Source: DATFES01 sp035457725 (lineage in GTDB: Bacteria > Pseudomonadota > Alphaproteobacteria > CACIAM-22H2). From it: 38,237 nt of DNA. The stretch covers positions 1-38,237 of the forward strand of contig DATIBC010000034.1 of assembly GCA_035457725.1 (NCBI GenBank), read 5' to 3'. This document shows, piece by piece, positions 1 through 8,306 of the stretch. The notes under the pieces are model-generated. The model had not been told where the DNA came from. It did no database searches and worked only from the letters and a program-made list of their open reading frames with translations. Every line of letters starts with the position of its first letter. Position 1 is the first letter of the stretch. A program made the position numbers and the translations under genes.

Positions 1-393
1 AAGGCGCTGCAACGTTGGAACGAGCTGCTCGCCCGCCGATTCGCCGCGGCCGGCATCGCCGAGGTCCGGCCGGCCTATGGGTCGATCTTGATACCGCTTT
101 ACGAGGAGGACGGATTGCGCATGGGCGAACTCGCCCGCCGCGCGCGGCTATCGAAACAGACCATGACGACGATGATTCGCAAAATGGAGCGGGCGGGCCT
201 CGTCCGGCGCGCCGTCGACCCCGAGGATGGCCGGGCGTTCATCATCCGACTTTCGCAAAAGGCGCTGCGATTCCGCGCGGCTGCCGAGCGCGCCCTTGCC
301 GGCCTCGAGCGCGCGCTCGCCCGCGCCGCCGCGCCGGCGGCGACGCGCGCAGCATGCGTCTGGCTCGAGACCGTGGCGCGGCTCGCCCGATGA
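1..393 (+). CDS. MarR-family transcriptional regulator, 5' end missing
   Basis: The reading frame is open from the first base, so the start codon lies outside the window. What remains is 130 residues of a winged-helix regulator. The segment GELARRARLSKQTMTTMIRK is a typical MarR helix-turn-helix recognition region. It is followed by the wing, which reads GLVRRAVDPEDGRAFIIRLS and has the family's conserved D-P-x-D-x-R pattern. The C-terminal helix is rich in Ala and Arg, as expected for the dimerisation part. MarR proteins are usually small-molecule-responsive repressors of adjacent genes. The next gene starts 72 bases downstream on the same strand and has a near-palindrome over its leader, so autoregulation of this pair is a reasonable inference. 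The ligand is unknown. Confidence 0.85.
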   Translation, partial: KALQRWNELLARRFAAAGIAEVRPAYGSILIPLYEEDGLRMGELARRARLSKQTMTTMIRKMERAGLVRRAVDPEDGRAFIIRLSQKALRFRAAAERALAGLERALARAAAPAATRAACVWLETVARLAR

Positions 394-433
394 GATGGCC
401 GTCGCGGCGCACTGCGGCAACCTTCAATGGCGA

Positions 434-455
434 TTTGGTACGATATCAGACTAAA
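434..455. promoter_or_regulatory. Near-palindromic candidate operator upstream of the SRPBCC gene
   Basis: This 22-base element is centred on GATATC (442-447). The outer arms are TTTGGT and ACTAAA, and 8 of 11 base pairs are symmetric about the centre. It ends at the Shine-Dalgarno sequence of the next gene and lies just after a MarR-family gene. Its size and dyad shape suit a MarR-type dimer, and a bound repressor would also cover the ribosome-binding region. No binding evidence exists in the sequence beyond the symmetry. Confidence 0.35.
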
Positions 456-465
456 GGAGACGACG

Positions 466-861
466 ATGAACTCAAGGACCAGCGTGCTCGTGCATTCGGC
501 GCCGCGCGATCGGCTTTTCGCCTTTCTCGCCGACATCAACAATCTGCCGAAATGGGCGACTGCGTTCTGCCGCGCGCTCAAGACGGTCGGCGGCGAACAC
601 AGGGTCGTGACGCCCGAGGGAGAGATAATATTTCGCATCGACGCCGACCCGCGCTCGGGCACGATCGACATGTATGGCGGGCCGAGCGAGGATCGGCTGG
701 CCTATTGGCCGGCGCGCGTCGTGGCGCTTCCGGGCGGGTCGAGTGCGTTCATTTTCACCAATTTCCAGTGGCCTGGGGTGACCGATGACGCTTTCGTCCG
801 GCAGTGCGACGGTTTGGCGCACGAATTCGTCAACATACGCCGCTTTGTCGAACCAGACTGA
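466..861 (+). CDS. Small SRPBCC (START-like) fold protein
   Basis: This is a 131-residue soluble protein with no signal peptide or membrane segment. The N-terminus (about residues 5-35) reads as a beta strand, then RDRLFAFLADINNLPKWATA. That matches the opening helix of SRPBCC/polyketide-cyclase-like proteins, where a pattern like F-x-x-x-x-D-x-x-x-x-P-x-W is common. The rest alternates short strands and ends in an amphipathic helix, as expected for the fold, which forms a hydrophobic ligand cavity. ATG at 466 is chosen over an upstream in-frame ATG at 427 because AAAGGAGA (453-460) sits at ideal spacing from it. It probably shares regulation with the preceding MarR gene. Substrate and activity cannot be told from sequence. 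Confidence 0.75.
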   Translation: MNSRTSVLVHSAPRDRLFAFLADINNLPKWATAFCRALKTVGGEHRVVTPEGEIIFRIDADPRSGTIDMYGGPSEDRLAYWPARVVALPGGSSAFIFTNFQWPGVTDDAFVRQCDGLAHEFVNIRRFVEPD

Positions 862-875
862 GGGGAAAGGGGAGA

Positions 876-1355
876 TCAGGTGATTGCGTCGACGTCTTCG
901 TCGGAAAGCGTGCCGGGGACGATGGTCAGCGGCACGCGGAGCTTGCCGGCATATTTGCCGGCCAGCTCCGAGACCAACGGGCCCGGACCGCGCGGGCCGG
1001 TGTCGGCGCCGAGCACGAGGATCGATATTCCCGGTTCTTCCTCGAGCAGCTTGATGAGTTCGTCGCGTACGTTGCCTTCGCGCACATAAAGAATCGGCAT
1101 TTCGCCGGCGAGCTCCAGCACCGCCTTCGACAGTTCTTGCAGCCTATGCTCGGCTTCGCTGCGGCGCTCTTCGCGCATGATCTCGCCGACGCCGAGCCAC
1201 TCGCTGTTCGCCGGCTCGGTGACGTAAAGCATGGCGACGCGTCCGCCAGTCGCCTTGGCGCGGCGGCTGGCGAAGCGGAGCGCGACCTTCAGCTCGGCCG
1301 ATTGGTCGACCACCAGGAGAAAGACGCGCTGGGTCTGCTTGATGCGATCGGGCAT
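876..1355 (-). CDS. Universal stress protein (UspA) family protein
   Basis: This 159-residue cytoplasmic protein has the alternating alpha/beta pattern of the Usp fold. The first strand is RVFLLVVDQS, followed by the helix ELKVALRFASRRAKATGG and a second strand, RVAMLYVTEP. Later come the strands for the ILYVREGN and ISILVLGADTG elements. The C-terminal motif only partly resembles the ATP-binding G-x2-G-x9-G-S/T pattern (GADTGPRGPGPLVSELAGK), so nucleotide binding is uncertain. It is the last gene of a minus-strand run and starts 26 bases after the Alph_Pro_TM gene, so it is probably cotranscribed with it and the TauE/SafE genes. From general knowledge, a usp gene near trpS is common in alphaproteobacteria. 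Confidence 0.88.
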   Translation of the reverse strand: MPDRIKQTQRVFLLVVDQSAELKVALRFASRRAKATGGRVAMLYVTEPANSEWLGVGEIMREERRSEAEHRLQELSKAVLELAGEMPILYVREGNVRDELIKLLEEEPGISILVLGADTGPRGPGPLVSELAGKYAGKLRVPLTIVPGTLSDEDVDAIT

Positions 1356-1381
1356 GGCGTGATCCTCTCGCTCCCCAATGC

Positions 1382-2116
1382 TTACGCCCGCCGGAACAGG
1401 GCGCCCGCAGCCCAGCCGGAGGCGACCGCGAGCAGCACGGCCAATATGCCGTAGCTCGCGGCGCGACGGTGGGCGAATTCGTAGACCTCGGCCCCGGCGC
1501 CGACGCGGCTGACGAACATCGGCGTCGTCTGCGCGGCGATGACTTGGCCGTCCTTGATCAGAAACACCTCGACCGTATAGGCGCCGGTCGGCACGTTCGA
1601 GGGCAGGTGAAAGCGCGTGCTGAACAGGCGCGGCCCCAGGAACAAAACTTGGCCGACCTCGCTGGCGAACAAACCCTGGCGCTCCTTGTTGCGCAGCAAG
1701 CCTTCGCGAAACATGGCGGTCTCGGCTGCGGGGCGGGCTTCGCGCGTGCCGAGCCGCAAATAATGCACGCCGAGCTGGTGGCGCGCGCGCGTTGCCGGCG
1801 CGGCGATATCCTCGATGCGATCGCTCGCCGCGACGCGATAGAATGACGGCACGCCGGTAAACGTCACCTCGTCGCGGTTGACCCAGACGCCAAGGATGCG
1901 CGATTTGCGACGCACAACCGCCTCGCTCTCGGGACCGCGCAGCGCCACGACCACGTCGCCTTGGCCCTCGGTGGCGCCAAACAGCAAGACCTCTGTGCCG
2001 GCGAAACCGGTGGTGATCGCGATGAGGTGGCTCGACAAATCGGCGACCAGCGGCTGGGCGCGGGCCGGCGCGGCGAGGAGGAACAACACGGCCGCCGCGA
2101 GGAGCGCGCGCCTCAT
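1382..2116 (-). CDS. Alph_Pro_TM (TIGR02186-type) membrane-anchored periplasmic protein
   Basis: This 244-residue protein has an N-terminal signal peptide (MRRALLAAAVLFLLAAPARA). A mostly beta-rich periplasmic domain follows (about residues 21-210). One C-terminal transmembrane helix (about 218-240, ASYGILAVLLAVASGWAAGA) ends in a short Arg-rich cytoplasmic tail. The layout and the phrases GTEVLLFGA, GVWVNRDEV and PTGAYTVEVFLIKDG match the alphaproteobacterial family PF09608/TIGR02186, whose function is unknown. The start is fixed by an ATGA overlap with the stop codon of the upstream TauE/SafE gene, which implies translational coupling. The coupling suggests it acts with the permease, perhaps as a periplasmic partner or sensor; that role is inference. 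The upstream in-frame extension is out-of-frame shadow of the permease gene. Confidence 0.85.
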   Translation of the reverse strand: MRRALLAAAVLFLLAAPARAQPLVADLSSHLIAITTGFAGTEVLLFGATEGQGDVVVALRGPESEAVVRRKSRILGVWVNRDEVTFTGVPSFYRVAASDRIEDIAAPATRARHQLGVHYLRLGTREARPAAETAMFREGLLRNKERQGLFASEVGQVLFLGPRLFSTRFHLPSNVPTGAYTVEVFLIKDGQVIAAQTTPMFVSRVGAGAEVYEFAHRRAASYGILAVLLAVASGWAAGALFRRA

Positions 2117-3039
2117 TGCTCCACCACCAAATGCGTCTCGACCGAAAAGAGCTCGGCCGGCGTCAACACCAGGTTCAGTCCCAGCCGCAACGCGACCGCG
2201 ACGATCAGCAGCGCCATCAAGACGCGGGTCTGCTCGGCTTTGAGCTTGGCGCCGAGGCGCGCACCGAGCGGGGCGCCGGCAGCCGCGCCGAAAATCAGCA
2301 CCAAGGCCAGCATGACATCGACGGTCTGGTGCGACCAAGCCTGCAGCCACGTCACGCTCGATGACACGAAGATGATCTGCAACAGCGAGGTGCCGACGAC
2401 GACCGAGGTCGGCATGCCGAGGAGATAGATCATCGCCGGCACGAGCAGGAAGCCGCCGCCGATGCCCATCAGGCCCGACAGCGCGCCGACGATCAGCCCG
2501 AGCCCGAGCGGTAGAAAGACGCTGAGGTAGAGCTTCGACTTGGGAAAGCGCAGCTTGAGCGGCAGGCCGTGGAGCCAGGTGTGCCAGTGGAGCCGGCGCA
2601 GCGGCGAGCCGGGCGTCCGCACGCGCCGGAGCGCGCGCAAGCCCTCGACCAGCATCATGACGCCGACCGAACCGAGCAGCAGCGCGTAGGTGAGCTGCAC
2701 CACCAGGTCGATCTGCCCGAGCCGCGACAGCAGGCCGAACAGCGACACGCTCGCCGCCGATCCGGCGACGCCGCCGGCGAGCAGCACGGCGCCGATCTTG
2801 AGGTCGACCGCGCGGCGACGCCATTGGCTCAAGACGCCCGAAACCGATGGCGCGATCACCGTGTTGGCGCCGGTCGCCGCGGCCACCGCCGGCGGTACGC
2901 CAAGAAAAATCAGCAACGGCGTGATGAGGAATCCGCCGCCGATGCCGAACATGCCCGCCAGCAGCCCGACGCCGCCGCCGATCGCCAGCAGCATGAAGAC
3001 ATCGAGCGACAGCTCGGCGATCGGAAGATAGATCGGCAC
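2113..3039 (-). CDS. TauE/SafE (TSUP) family anion permease, copy 1
   Basis: This 308-residue integral membrane protein has about eight hydrophobic segments in two homologous halves. Each half carries the family signature. The first is FGIGGGFLITPLLIFLGVPP near residue 31 and the second is MGIGGGFLLVPAMIYLLGMP near residue 190. Between the halves is a conserved cytoplasmic loop, HTWLHGLPLKLRFPKSKLY. TSUP proteins transport sulfite, sulfoacetate, thiosulfate or other organic anions; the substrate here cannot be assigned. It follows a close paralogue by 15 bases and its stop codon overlaps the start of the Alph_Pro_TM gene. The start is the ATG giving MPIYLPIAEL, aligned with MQIYLPIAEM of the paralogue. 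Confidence 0.9.
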   Translation of the reverse strand: MPIYLPIAELSLDVFMLLAIGGGVGLLAGMFGIGGGFLITPLLIFLGVPPAVAAATGANTVIAPSVSGVLSQWRRRAVDLKIGAVLLAGGVAGSAASVSLFGLLSRLGQIDLVVQLTYALLLGSVGVMMLVEGLRALRRVRTPGSPLRRLHWHTWLHGLPLKLRFPKSKLYLSVFLPLGLGLIVGALSGLMGIGGGFLLVPAMIYLLGMPTSVVVGTSLLQIIFVSSSVTWLQAWSHQTVDVMLALVLIFGAAAGAPLGARLGAKLKAEQTRVLMALLIVAVALRLGLNLVLTPAELFSVETHLVVEQ

Positions 3040-3054
3040 CCGCGTTCGCCTCGC

Positions 3055-3978
3055 TCAGTGCCGTGGCGCATCGCCGACCGAATAAAGATCGGTCGGGGAA
3101 GCGACGAGGTCGAAGGCGAGCTTCGCGGCCACCGCCAGCACTAGCAGCGCCATCAGCCCCCGTAACTGCTCGCCGCGCAGCTTGGCGCCAAGGCGGGCAC
3201 CGAACTGCGCGCCGATAACCCCGCCGGCGAGCAGCAGCAGGGCCAGGAATACGTCGACGGTTTGCACTTGGTAGGCCTGCAGGAACGTGACGTTGGCGGT
3301 GACGAAGAGAATCTGGAACAGCGACGTGCCGATGACGACTGAGGTTGGCATGCCGAGCAGATAGATCATTGCCGGCACCATGATGAATCCGCCGCCCACG
3401 CCCATCAACGCCGCGAGGATGCCGACCAGTGCGCCCACCACGAGCGGCAGCACCGCGCTGATGTAGAGCTTCGACTTGGGGAAGCGCAGCTTGAGCGGCA
3501 GGCCGTGCAGCCAGGTGTGCTGGTGCAGCTTTCCGCGACGCGTCGTGCCGGTGGTGGCGTGCCGGCGAAAGGCGCGCGCCGATTCGAACAGCATCAGGCC
3601 GCCGACGAGCCCGAGTATGACGACATAGGAGAGCGAGATGAAGATATCGACCTGGCCCGCGCCGCGCAGGAAGGCGAAGATCTGCACGCCTAGCGTCGAG
3701 CCAACAATGCCGCCGGCAAGCAGAACCGAGCCCATGCGGAAATCGACGTTGCCGCGACGCATATGGGCCAGCATGCCCGACACCGACGAAGCGACGATCT
3801 GCGCCGCTTCGCTGCCGACGGCGACTGGCGGCGGCACGCCGATGAAGATCAACAACGGCGTCATGAGAAAGCCGCCGCCGACGCCGAATAGCCCTGAGAG
3901 CAATCCGACCAGCCCGCCGAGCCCGAGCAACAAGAACACGTTCACGGACATCTCGGCGATCGGCAGGTAGATCTGCAT
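3055..3978 (-). CDS. TauE/SafE (TSUP) family anion permease, copy 2
   Basis: This 307-residue polytopic membrane protein is closely related to the permease encoded directly downstream. Both share the N-terminus (MQIYLPIAEMSVNVFLLLG here), the paired G-x-G-G-G-F motifs, and the inter-half loop HTWLHGLPLKLRFPKSKLY. They also share the C-terminal GARLGAKLRGEQLRGLMALL region. The pair therefore looks like a tandem duplication that has since diverged, mainly in the linker before the shared loop (TTGTTRRGK here). The frame is open further upstream, but conservation begins at the ATG at 3978, and the extension is Arg/Pro-rich without family similarity. It is the first gene of the TauE-TauE-Alph_Pro_TM-Usp run. 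The two copies may form a heteromer or handle different anions; neither is shown. Confidence 0.9.
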   Translation of the reverse strand: MQIYLPIAEMSVNVFLLLGLGGLVGLLSGLFGVGGGFLMTPLLIFIGVPPPVAVGSEAAQIVASSVSGMLAHMRRGNVDFRMGSVLLAGGIVGSTLGVQIFAFLRGAGQVDIFISLSYVVILGLVGGLMLFESARAFRRHATTGTTRRGKLHQHTWLHGLPLKLRFPKSKLYISAVLPLVVGALVGILAALMGVGGGFIMVPAMIYLLGMPTSVVIGTSLFQILFVTANVTFLQAYQVQTVDVFLALLLLAGGVIGAQFGARLGAKLRGEQLRGLMALLVLAVAAKLAFDLVASPTDLYSVGDAPRH

Positions 3979-4127
3979 CGGCGTCGGTCGATTACAGCGT
4001 GGCGAAGGCGGAAAATCGAGCGGGCAGGACTTGCGGCAACGCCCGACCCCTCGGAATCGAGCGCCGCGCCACACCGCTCCAAAACGGCCGCTTGCGGGCC
4101 CCGTGGAGCCAGAGTAACGCGGCGAAA

Positions 4128-4149
4128 GCAAAGACTTTTTTTACTTTGC
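4128..4149. repeat. Inverted repeat GCAAAG-N10-CTTTGC in the trpS-TauE gap
   Basis: Two perfect 6-base arms flank ten bases that contain a run of seven T (plus strand). The element lies about 150 bases before the start of the first TauE/SafE gene and 63 bases after the end of trpS, both on the minus strand. The T-run lies in the loop, not after the stem, so this is not a standard intrinsic terminator. It could be a regulator site for the TauE operon. Nothing else stands out in the 233-base gap. Confidence 0.3.
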
Positions 4150-4211
4150 GCCGGGCATCCGCATGGCGCAAGGAAAATGCGTCGATTCCTGGCCGCGAAA
4201 AAGCGCGCCGA

Positions 4212-5228
<1,017 letters not shown>

Positions 5229-5271
5229 CCGTCGCGAAGCCGCGCGTTTATCGCCGCTAATGCCGCTTGGG

Positions 5272-6819
5272 TCAACTTCCAGCGCCGAGCTGGCGCATGA
5301 GGTCGCGAAAATCGGTCGCCTTGAGCGCCTGTGCCGCGAGCGCGAAGCAGACGAGCCCGCCAGCCACCAGGAGCGCCAACGCGCCAGCCCGATGCGCCAG
5401 GCCTGCGGCGAGCCACGGGGCGAGCGGTTGCGCCAGCCCCCACAGCAGCGCCGCCATGACGATGGTGGCGGCGATCATGCGCGGCAGGCGCGCGCCGAGC
5501 CGCACATCGGGCGCGAACGCGCCGCGGCGCTTCAGCATCAACGCCAGCAGCGCGGCGTTGAGCCACGCCGCGAGCGCAGATGCAAGCGCGATGCCGACAT
5601 GGGCGAGCGGGCGCATCAAGATCAGCGCCAGCGCGGTGTTGGCGACGACGCAAGCGATGGCGATCTTGACTGGCGTGGCGGTGTCCTCACGCGCGTAGAA
5701 GCCCGGTGTCAGCACCTTGATCAGCACATAGGCCGGGAGTCCGAGCGCATAGGCCTGCAGCGCCGCGGCGGTGGCGTCGACGGCGAAGCCGCCGAAGGCG
5801 CCGCGTTCGAACAGCACGGCGATGATCGGCCGCGCCAGCACGACCAGCGCCGCCGCCGCCGGCAAGGTGAGCAGCAACGCCGCCTCGAGGCCGCGGTTTT
5901 GCGTCGAAAGCGCCGCCGCGTCCTCGCCGCGCCGCACCTGGCGCGCCAGCGCCGGCAGCAGTGCGGTGCCGATGGCGATGCCGATGACGGCAAGCGGCAG
6001 TTCGTAGATGCGGTCGGCGTAATAGAGATACGACACCGAGCCGGTCGGCAGAAGCGAAGCGATGATGACGTCGATGACGAGATTGATCTGCACCACGCCG
6101 CTGCCGATCGCCGCCGGCAGCATGAGCGTCAGCATCCGCCGCACCTCGGGCGACAGCCGCGGGCGCGGCAATCCGAGCGCCATGCCGGCGCGCCGGCACG
6201 CCTCGGCGAGCCACAAGAACTGCGCCACGCCGGCGAGCGCCACGCCCCAGGCGAGCGCGTGGCCGGCACTCGGCATGAGTGCGGCAAAGCCGAGGAGCGA
6301 AGCGATCAGCACCAGATTGAGGACGATCGGCGTCGCGGCGACGGCGGCGAAGCGGTCGAGCGAATTGAGCACGCCGCCTTGCAGCGACACCAGCGAGATG
6401 AACAGCAGATATGGAAAGGTGATGCGCGTGAATTCGACGGCCAGCGCGAATTTCGCCGGATCGCCGACGAAACCGGGTGCGATCGCCGTCATCAGCCACG
6501 GCATCGTTGCCTCGGCGAGCACGAGCAGCGCGAACAGCACGGCGAGCAGGACGGCGAGCGTGTCTTCGGCGAAGGCGCGCGCCGCCGCGCGGCCGCGCGT
6601 CGCGACGATGCCGGCGAAGCTCGGCACGAACGCGGCGTTGAACGCGCCTTCGGCGAACAGGCGGCGAAAGAAGTTGGGGAACTTGAAGGCGACGAAAAAT
6701 GCGTCGGCGACCGGCCCGGTGCCGATGTAGGCGGCGATCAGCACGTCGCGCGCGAATCCCAGCATCCGGCTCGCCATGGTGAAGCTGCCGACGGTGGCGA
6801 TGGCGCGGAAGAGAGCCAT
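5272..6819 (-). CDS. murJ: Lipid II flippase MurJ (MviN)
   Basis: This 515-residue polytopic inner-membrane protein of the MOP superfamily has about 14 hydrophobic segments. MurJ flips lipid II to the periplasmic side for peptidoglycan synthesis. The N-terminus FRAIATVGSFTMASRMLGFA followed by RDVLIAAYIGTGPVADAFFV is the characteristic MviN opening. FRRLFAEGAFNAAFVPSF is the highly conserved first-loop motif that includes functional Arg and Glu residues. The ATG at 6819 is chosen because similarity starts there; the longer open frame upstream is Arg/Pro-rich non-family sequence. It heads a minus-strand run with trpS. A Crp/Fnr gene diverges from it across 146 bases, in which I see no clear promoter. 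Confidence 0.96.
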   Translation of the reverse strand: MALFRAIATVGSFTMASRMLGFARDVLIAAYIGTGPVADAFFVAFKFPNFFRRLFAEGAFNAAFVPSFAGIVATRGRAAARAFAEDTLAVLLAVLFALLVLAEATMPWLMTAIAPGFVGDPAKFALAVEFTRITFPYLLFISLVSLQGGVLNSLDRFAAVAATPIVLNLVLIASLLGFAALMPSAGHALAWGVALAGVAQFLWLAEACRRAGMALGLPRPRLSPEVRRMLTLMLPAAIGSGVVQINLVIDVIIASLLPTGSVSYLYYADRIYELPLAVIGIAIGTALLPALARQVRRGEDAAALSTQNRGLEAALLLTLPAAAALVVLARPIIAVLFERGAFGGFAVDATAAALQAYALGLPAYVLIKVLTPGFYAREDTATPVKIAIACVVANTALALILMRPLAHVGIALASALAAWLNAALLALMLKRRGAFAPDVRLGARLPRMIAATIVMAALLWGLAQPLAPWLAAGLAHRAGALALLVAGGLVCFALAAQALKATDFRDLMRQLGAGS

Positions 6820-6965
6820 GGGGCGGGAGCAGGGACTTCGCGGTCGGGGAGCCGGCAATGGGCGTCGCCCACGCCGGCGGGCGGCGGGCGGCTCCTGCCT
6901 ACCCGATTCGCGCGGCAAAAAGAAGGCGGCCGTGTCCGGTCTGGCTTGTTAAGCTCGCCCGCGCC

Positions 6966-7574
6966 ATGGACCTATTCGGTCTGCCGCGCTTCGAACGTGC
7001 GATCGGCCGTGCCGCCGAACGAAAGGCCGTGCCCGCCGGCGGCTATCTGTTTCATCAAGGCGACAAGGTAGGCGCGGTCTTCGTGGTCGAAACCGGGCGG
7101 TTGGCGCTGGTGCGCGACGCCGCCGACGGGCGGCGCCTGGTGCTCCATGTCGCGCGCCCCGGCGACAGCCTTGCCGAGGCGGCGCTATTTGCCGAGGCGT
7201 ACCATTGCGACGCGCTGGCCGAAATTGCCTCGCGCGTCGCTGTTCTGCCGAAGAACGCGCTCGCCGTGGCGCTGGCGAGCGAGCCCGATCTCGCGCGCGA
7301 GGTCATGGCGCGGCTGGCGCGCCAGGTGCAAGCGTTGCGCGCCCGGCTCGAGCTGCGTAACGTGCGAAGCGCTCGCGAACGTGTTTGGCAGATGCTCCTG
7401 CTCGCCGCCGGCGGCCAAGCCAACACGGTGATCTTCGACCGTCCGCTGAAAGACATCGCGGCCGAGATCGGTCTCACCCACGAGGCGTTCTATCGCGCAC
7501 TCGCCGCGCTCGAGGCCGACGGCGCGATCCGCCGCGCGCGCCGACGAATTACGCTGACACAACGCGCCGCATGA
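6966..7574 (+). CDS. Crp/Fnr-family transcriptional regulator
   Basis: This 202-residue protein has an N-terminal cyclic-nucleotide-binding-like beta roll. That domain spans about residues 15-110 and includes GGYLFHQGDKVGAVFVVETG and RLVLHVARPGDSLAEAALFA. A long dimerisation helix follows (about 108-135). The C-terminal winged helix includes RPLKDIAAEIGLTHEAFYRA and GAIRRARRRITL. The cysteine cluster of oxygen-sensing FNR is absent; only one Cys is visible, in the YHCDALAEI segment. It is therefore not a classic FNR, and the effector is unknown. The ATG at 6966 places the family N-terminus correctly. It is convergent with the ClpP-like gene (19-base gap). It may control neighbouring stress genes, but that is conjecture from proximity. 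Confidence 0.88.
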   Translation: MDLFGLPRFERAIGRAAERKAVPAGGYLFHQGDKVGAVFVVETGRLALVRDAADGRRLVLHVARPGDSLAEAALFAEAYHCDALAEIASRVAVLPKNALAVALASEPDLAREVMARLARQVQALRARLELRNVRSARERVWQMLLLAAGGQANTVIFDRPLKDIAAEIGLTHEAFYRALAALEADGAIRRARRRITLTQRAA

Positions 7575-7593
7575 TCGTTTGCGACACTTACGA

Positions 7594-8133
7594 TCAAAGA
7601 TTGACGACCTGCGTTCCCTTGGGCGGCGCGAAGTCGCGGATGTCGCGGGCGAAGCCGTAGCGTATCGCTTCTTCGGCGGTCAGGATGACGTCCTGGAGCT
7701 TGTGCAACGCCCAGACGTCGTCGGGCATCGCGACATGGGCGCGCAGGATTTCCTCCGTTCGCTTGTCGTCGATCAACAGGCTGATGGCGAAGGCTTGCAT
7801 CTTGCTGGCGTCGCCGGTCACCTGGCTGATGTAGGTGCGGTGGATCATGAAGGTGCTGTACCGGCTGGCGTAGCGTTGCTCGACACCGAGAAAGGCGATC
7901 GTCGACACCGAGGCGACCGAGCCGGCGTTGTAGATCGCAAGCTCGATCGGCAGGCCCTTGAAGTAGTTGTAGAGGCACACGCCGTCCGACACCAACCCGC
8001 CGGTCGACTGAAAGAGCAAGTGCACACGCTGGACGCCCTGGCCCATGGCGAAACCGAAGCCGTTGAACAGGCGGTGCAGCGCTTGCTGGTCGATCGTGCC
8101 GGCGAAGGCGAAATAGCTTTCCTGGTTTGGCAT
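7594..8133 (-). CDS. Free-standing ClpP-like serine peptidase
   Basis: This 179-residue cytoplasmic protein has the ClpP/crotonase fold. The early segment HLLFQSTGGLVSDGVCLYNY matches the ClpP strand-turn with its G-G. NAGSVASVSTIAFLG holds the nucleophile, Ser75 by alignment to the ClpP G-x-A-S motif. TFMIHRTY holds His98, and KLQDVILTAEEAIRYG holds Asp148 where ClpP has its catalytic Asp, so the triad appears intact. It lacks the usual ClpP hydrophobic-pocket phrases and the canonical N-terminal loop, so it is a divergent paralogue, not the housekeeping clpP. No ClpX, ClpA or other unfoldase is encoded nearby. The ATG at 8133 begins the conserved region; the longer open frame upstream is Arg-rich and crosses a palindromic intergenic element. 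Confidence 0.85.
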   Translation of the reverse strand: MPNQESYFAFAGTIDQQALHRLFNGFGFAMGQGVQRVHLLFQSTGGLVSDGVCLYNYFKGLPIELAIYNAGSVASVSTIAFLGVEQRYASRYSTFMIHRTYISQVTGDASKMQAFAISLLIDDKRTEEILRAHVAMPDDVWALHKLQDVILTAEEAIRYGFARDIRDFAPPKGTQVVNL

Positions 8134-8230
8134 GGCGGTCCCCCGAGGAGGCGAGTTTAGGGCGCGGCGGCTCGCCTGACGACGCCGCGCCTGTTTGTTT
8201 TCGAACAGCGCCAGGGTTCGTCGTCGCCCC

Positions 8231-8259
8231 GGAATATGACCCCAGTCATACTCCATGAC
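8231..8259. promoter_or_regulatory. Palindromic operator candidate between the ClpP-like and CpxP-like genes
   Basis: GGAATATGAC (8231-8240) and GTCATACTCC (8245-8254) form 10-base arms with a single mismatch, separated by CCCA. A further ATGAC half-site at 8255-8259 pairs with the preceding GTCAT. That makes three half-sites, ATGAC / GTCAT / ATGAC, spaced by about ten bases. The element sits in the 173-base divergent intergenic region, 52 bases before the CpxP-like start and about 100 bases before the ClpP-like start. The geometry suits a dimeric repressor or activator acting on both genes. The cognate regulator is unknown. Confidence 0.5.
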
Positions 8260-8306
8260 CTGCAGACGTTGTAACTTAAACCATTCACCCGTCCGGAGAT
8301 ATTGCC

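Noticed and set aside
4128..4149. The T-rich inverted repeat considered as an intrinsic terminator for trpS
   Set aside because: On the minus strand the run is A, not T, and it is in the loop. Neither strand has a T-run after the stem, so it is kept only as a possible regulatory repeat.
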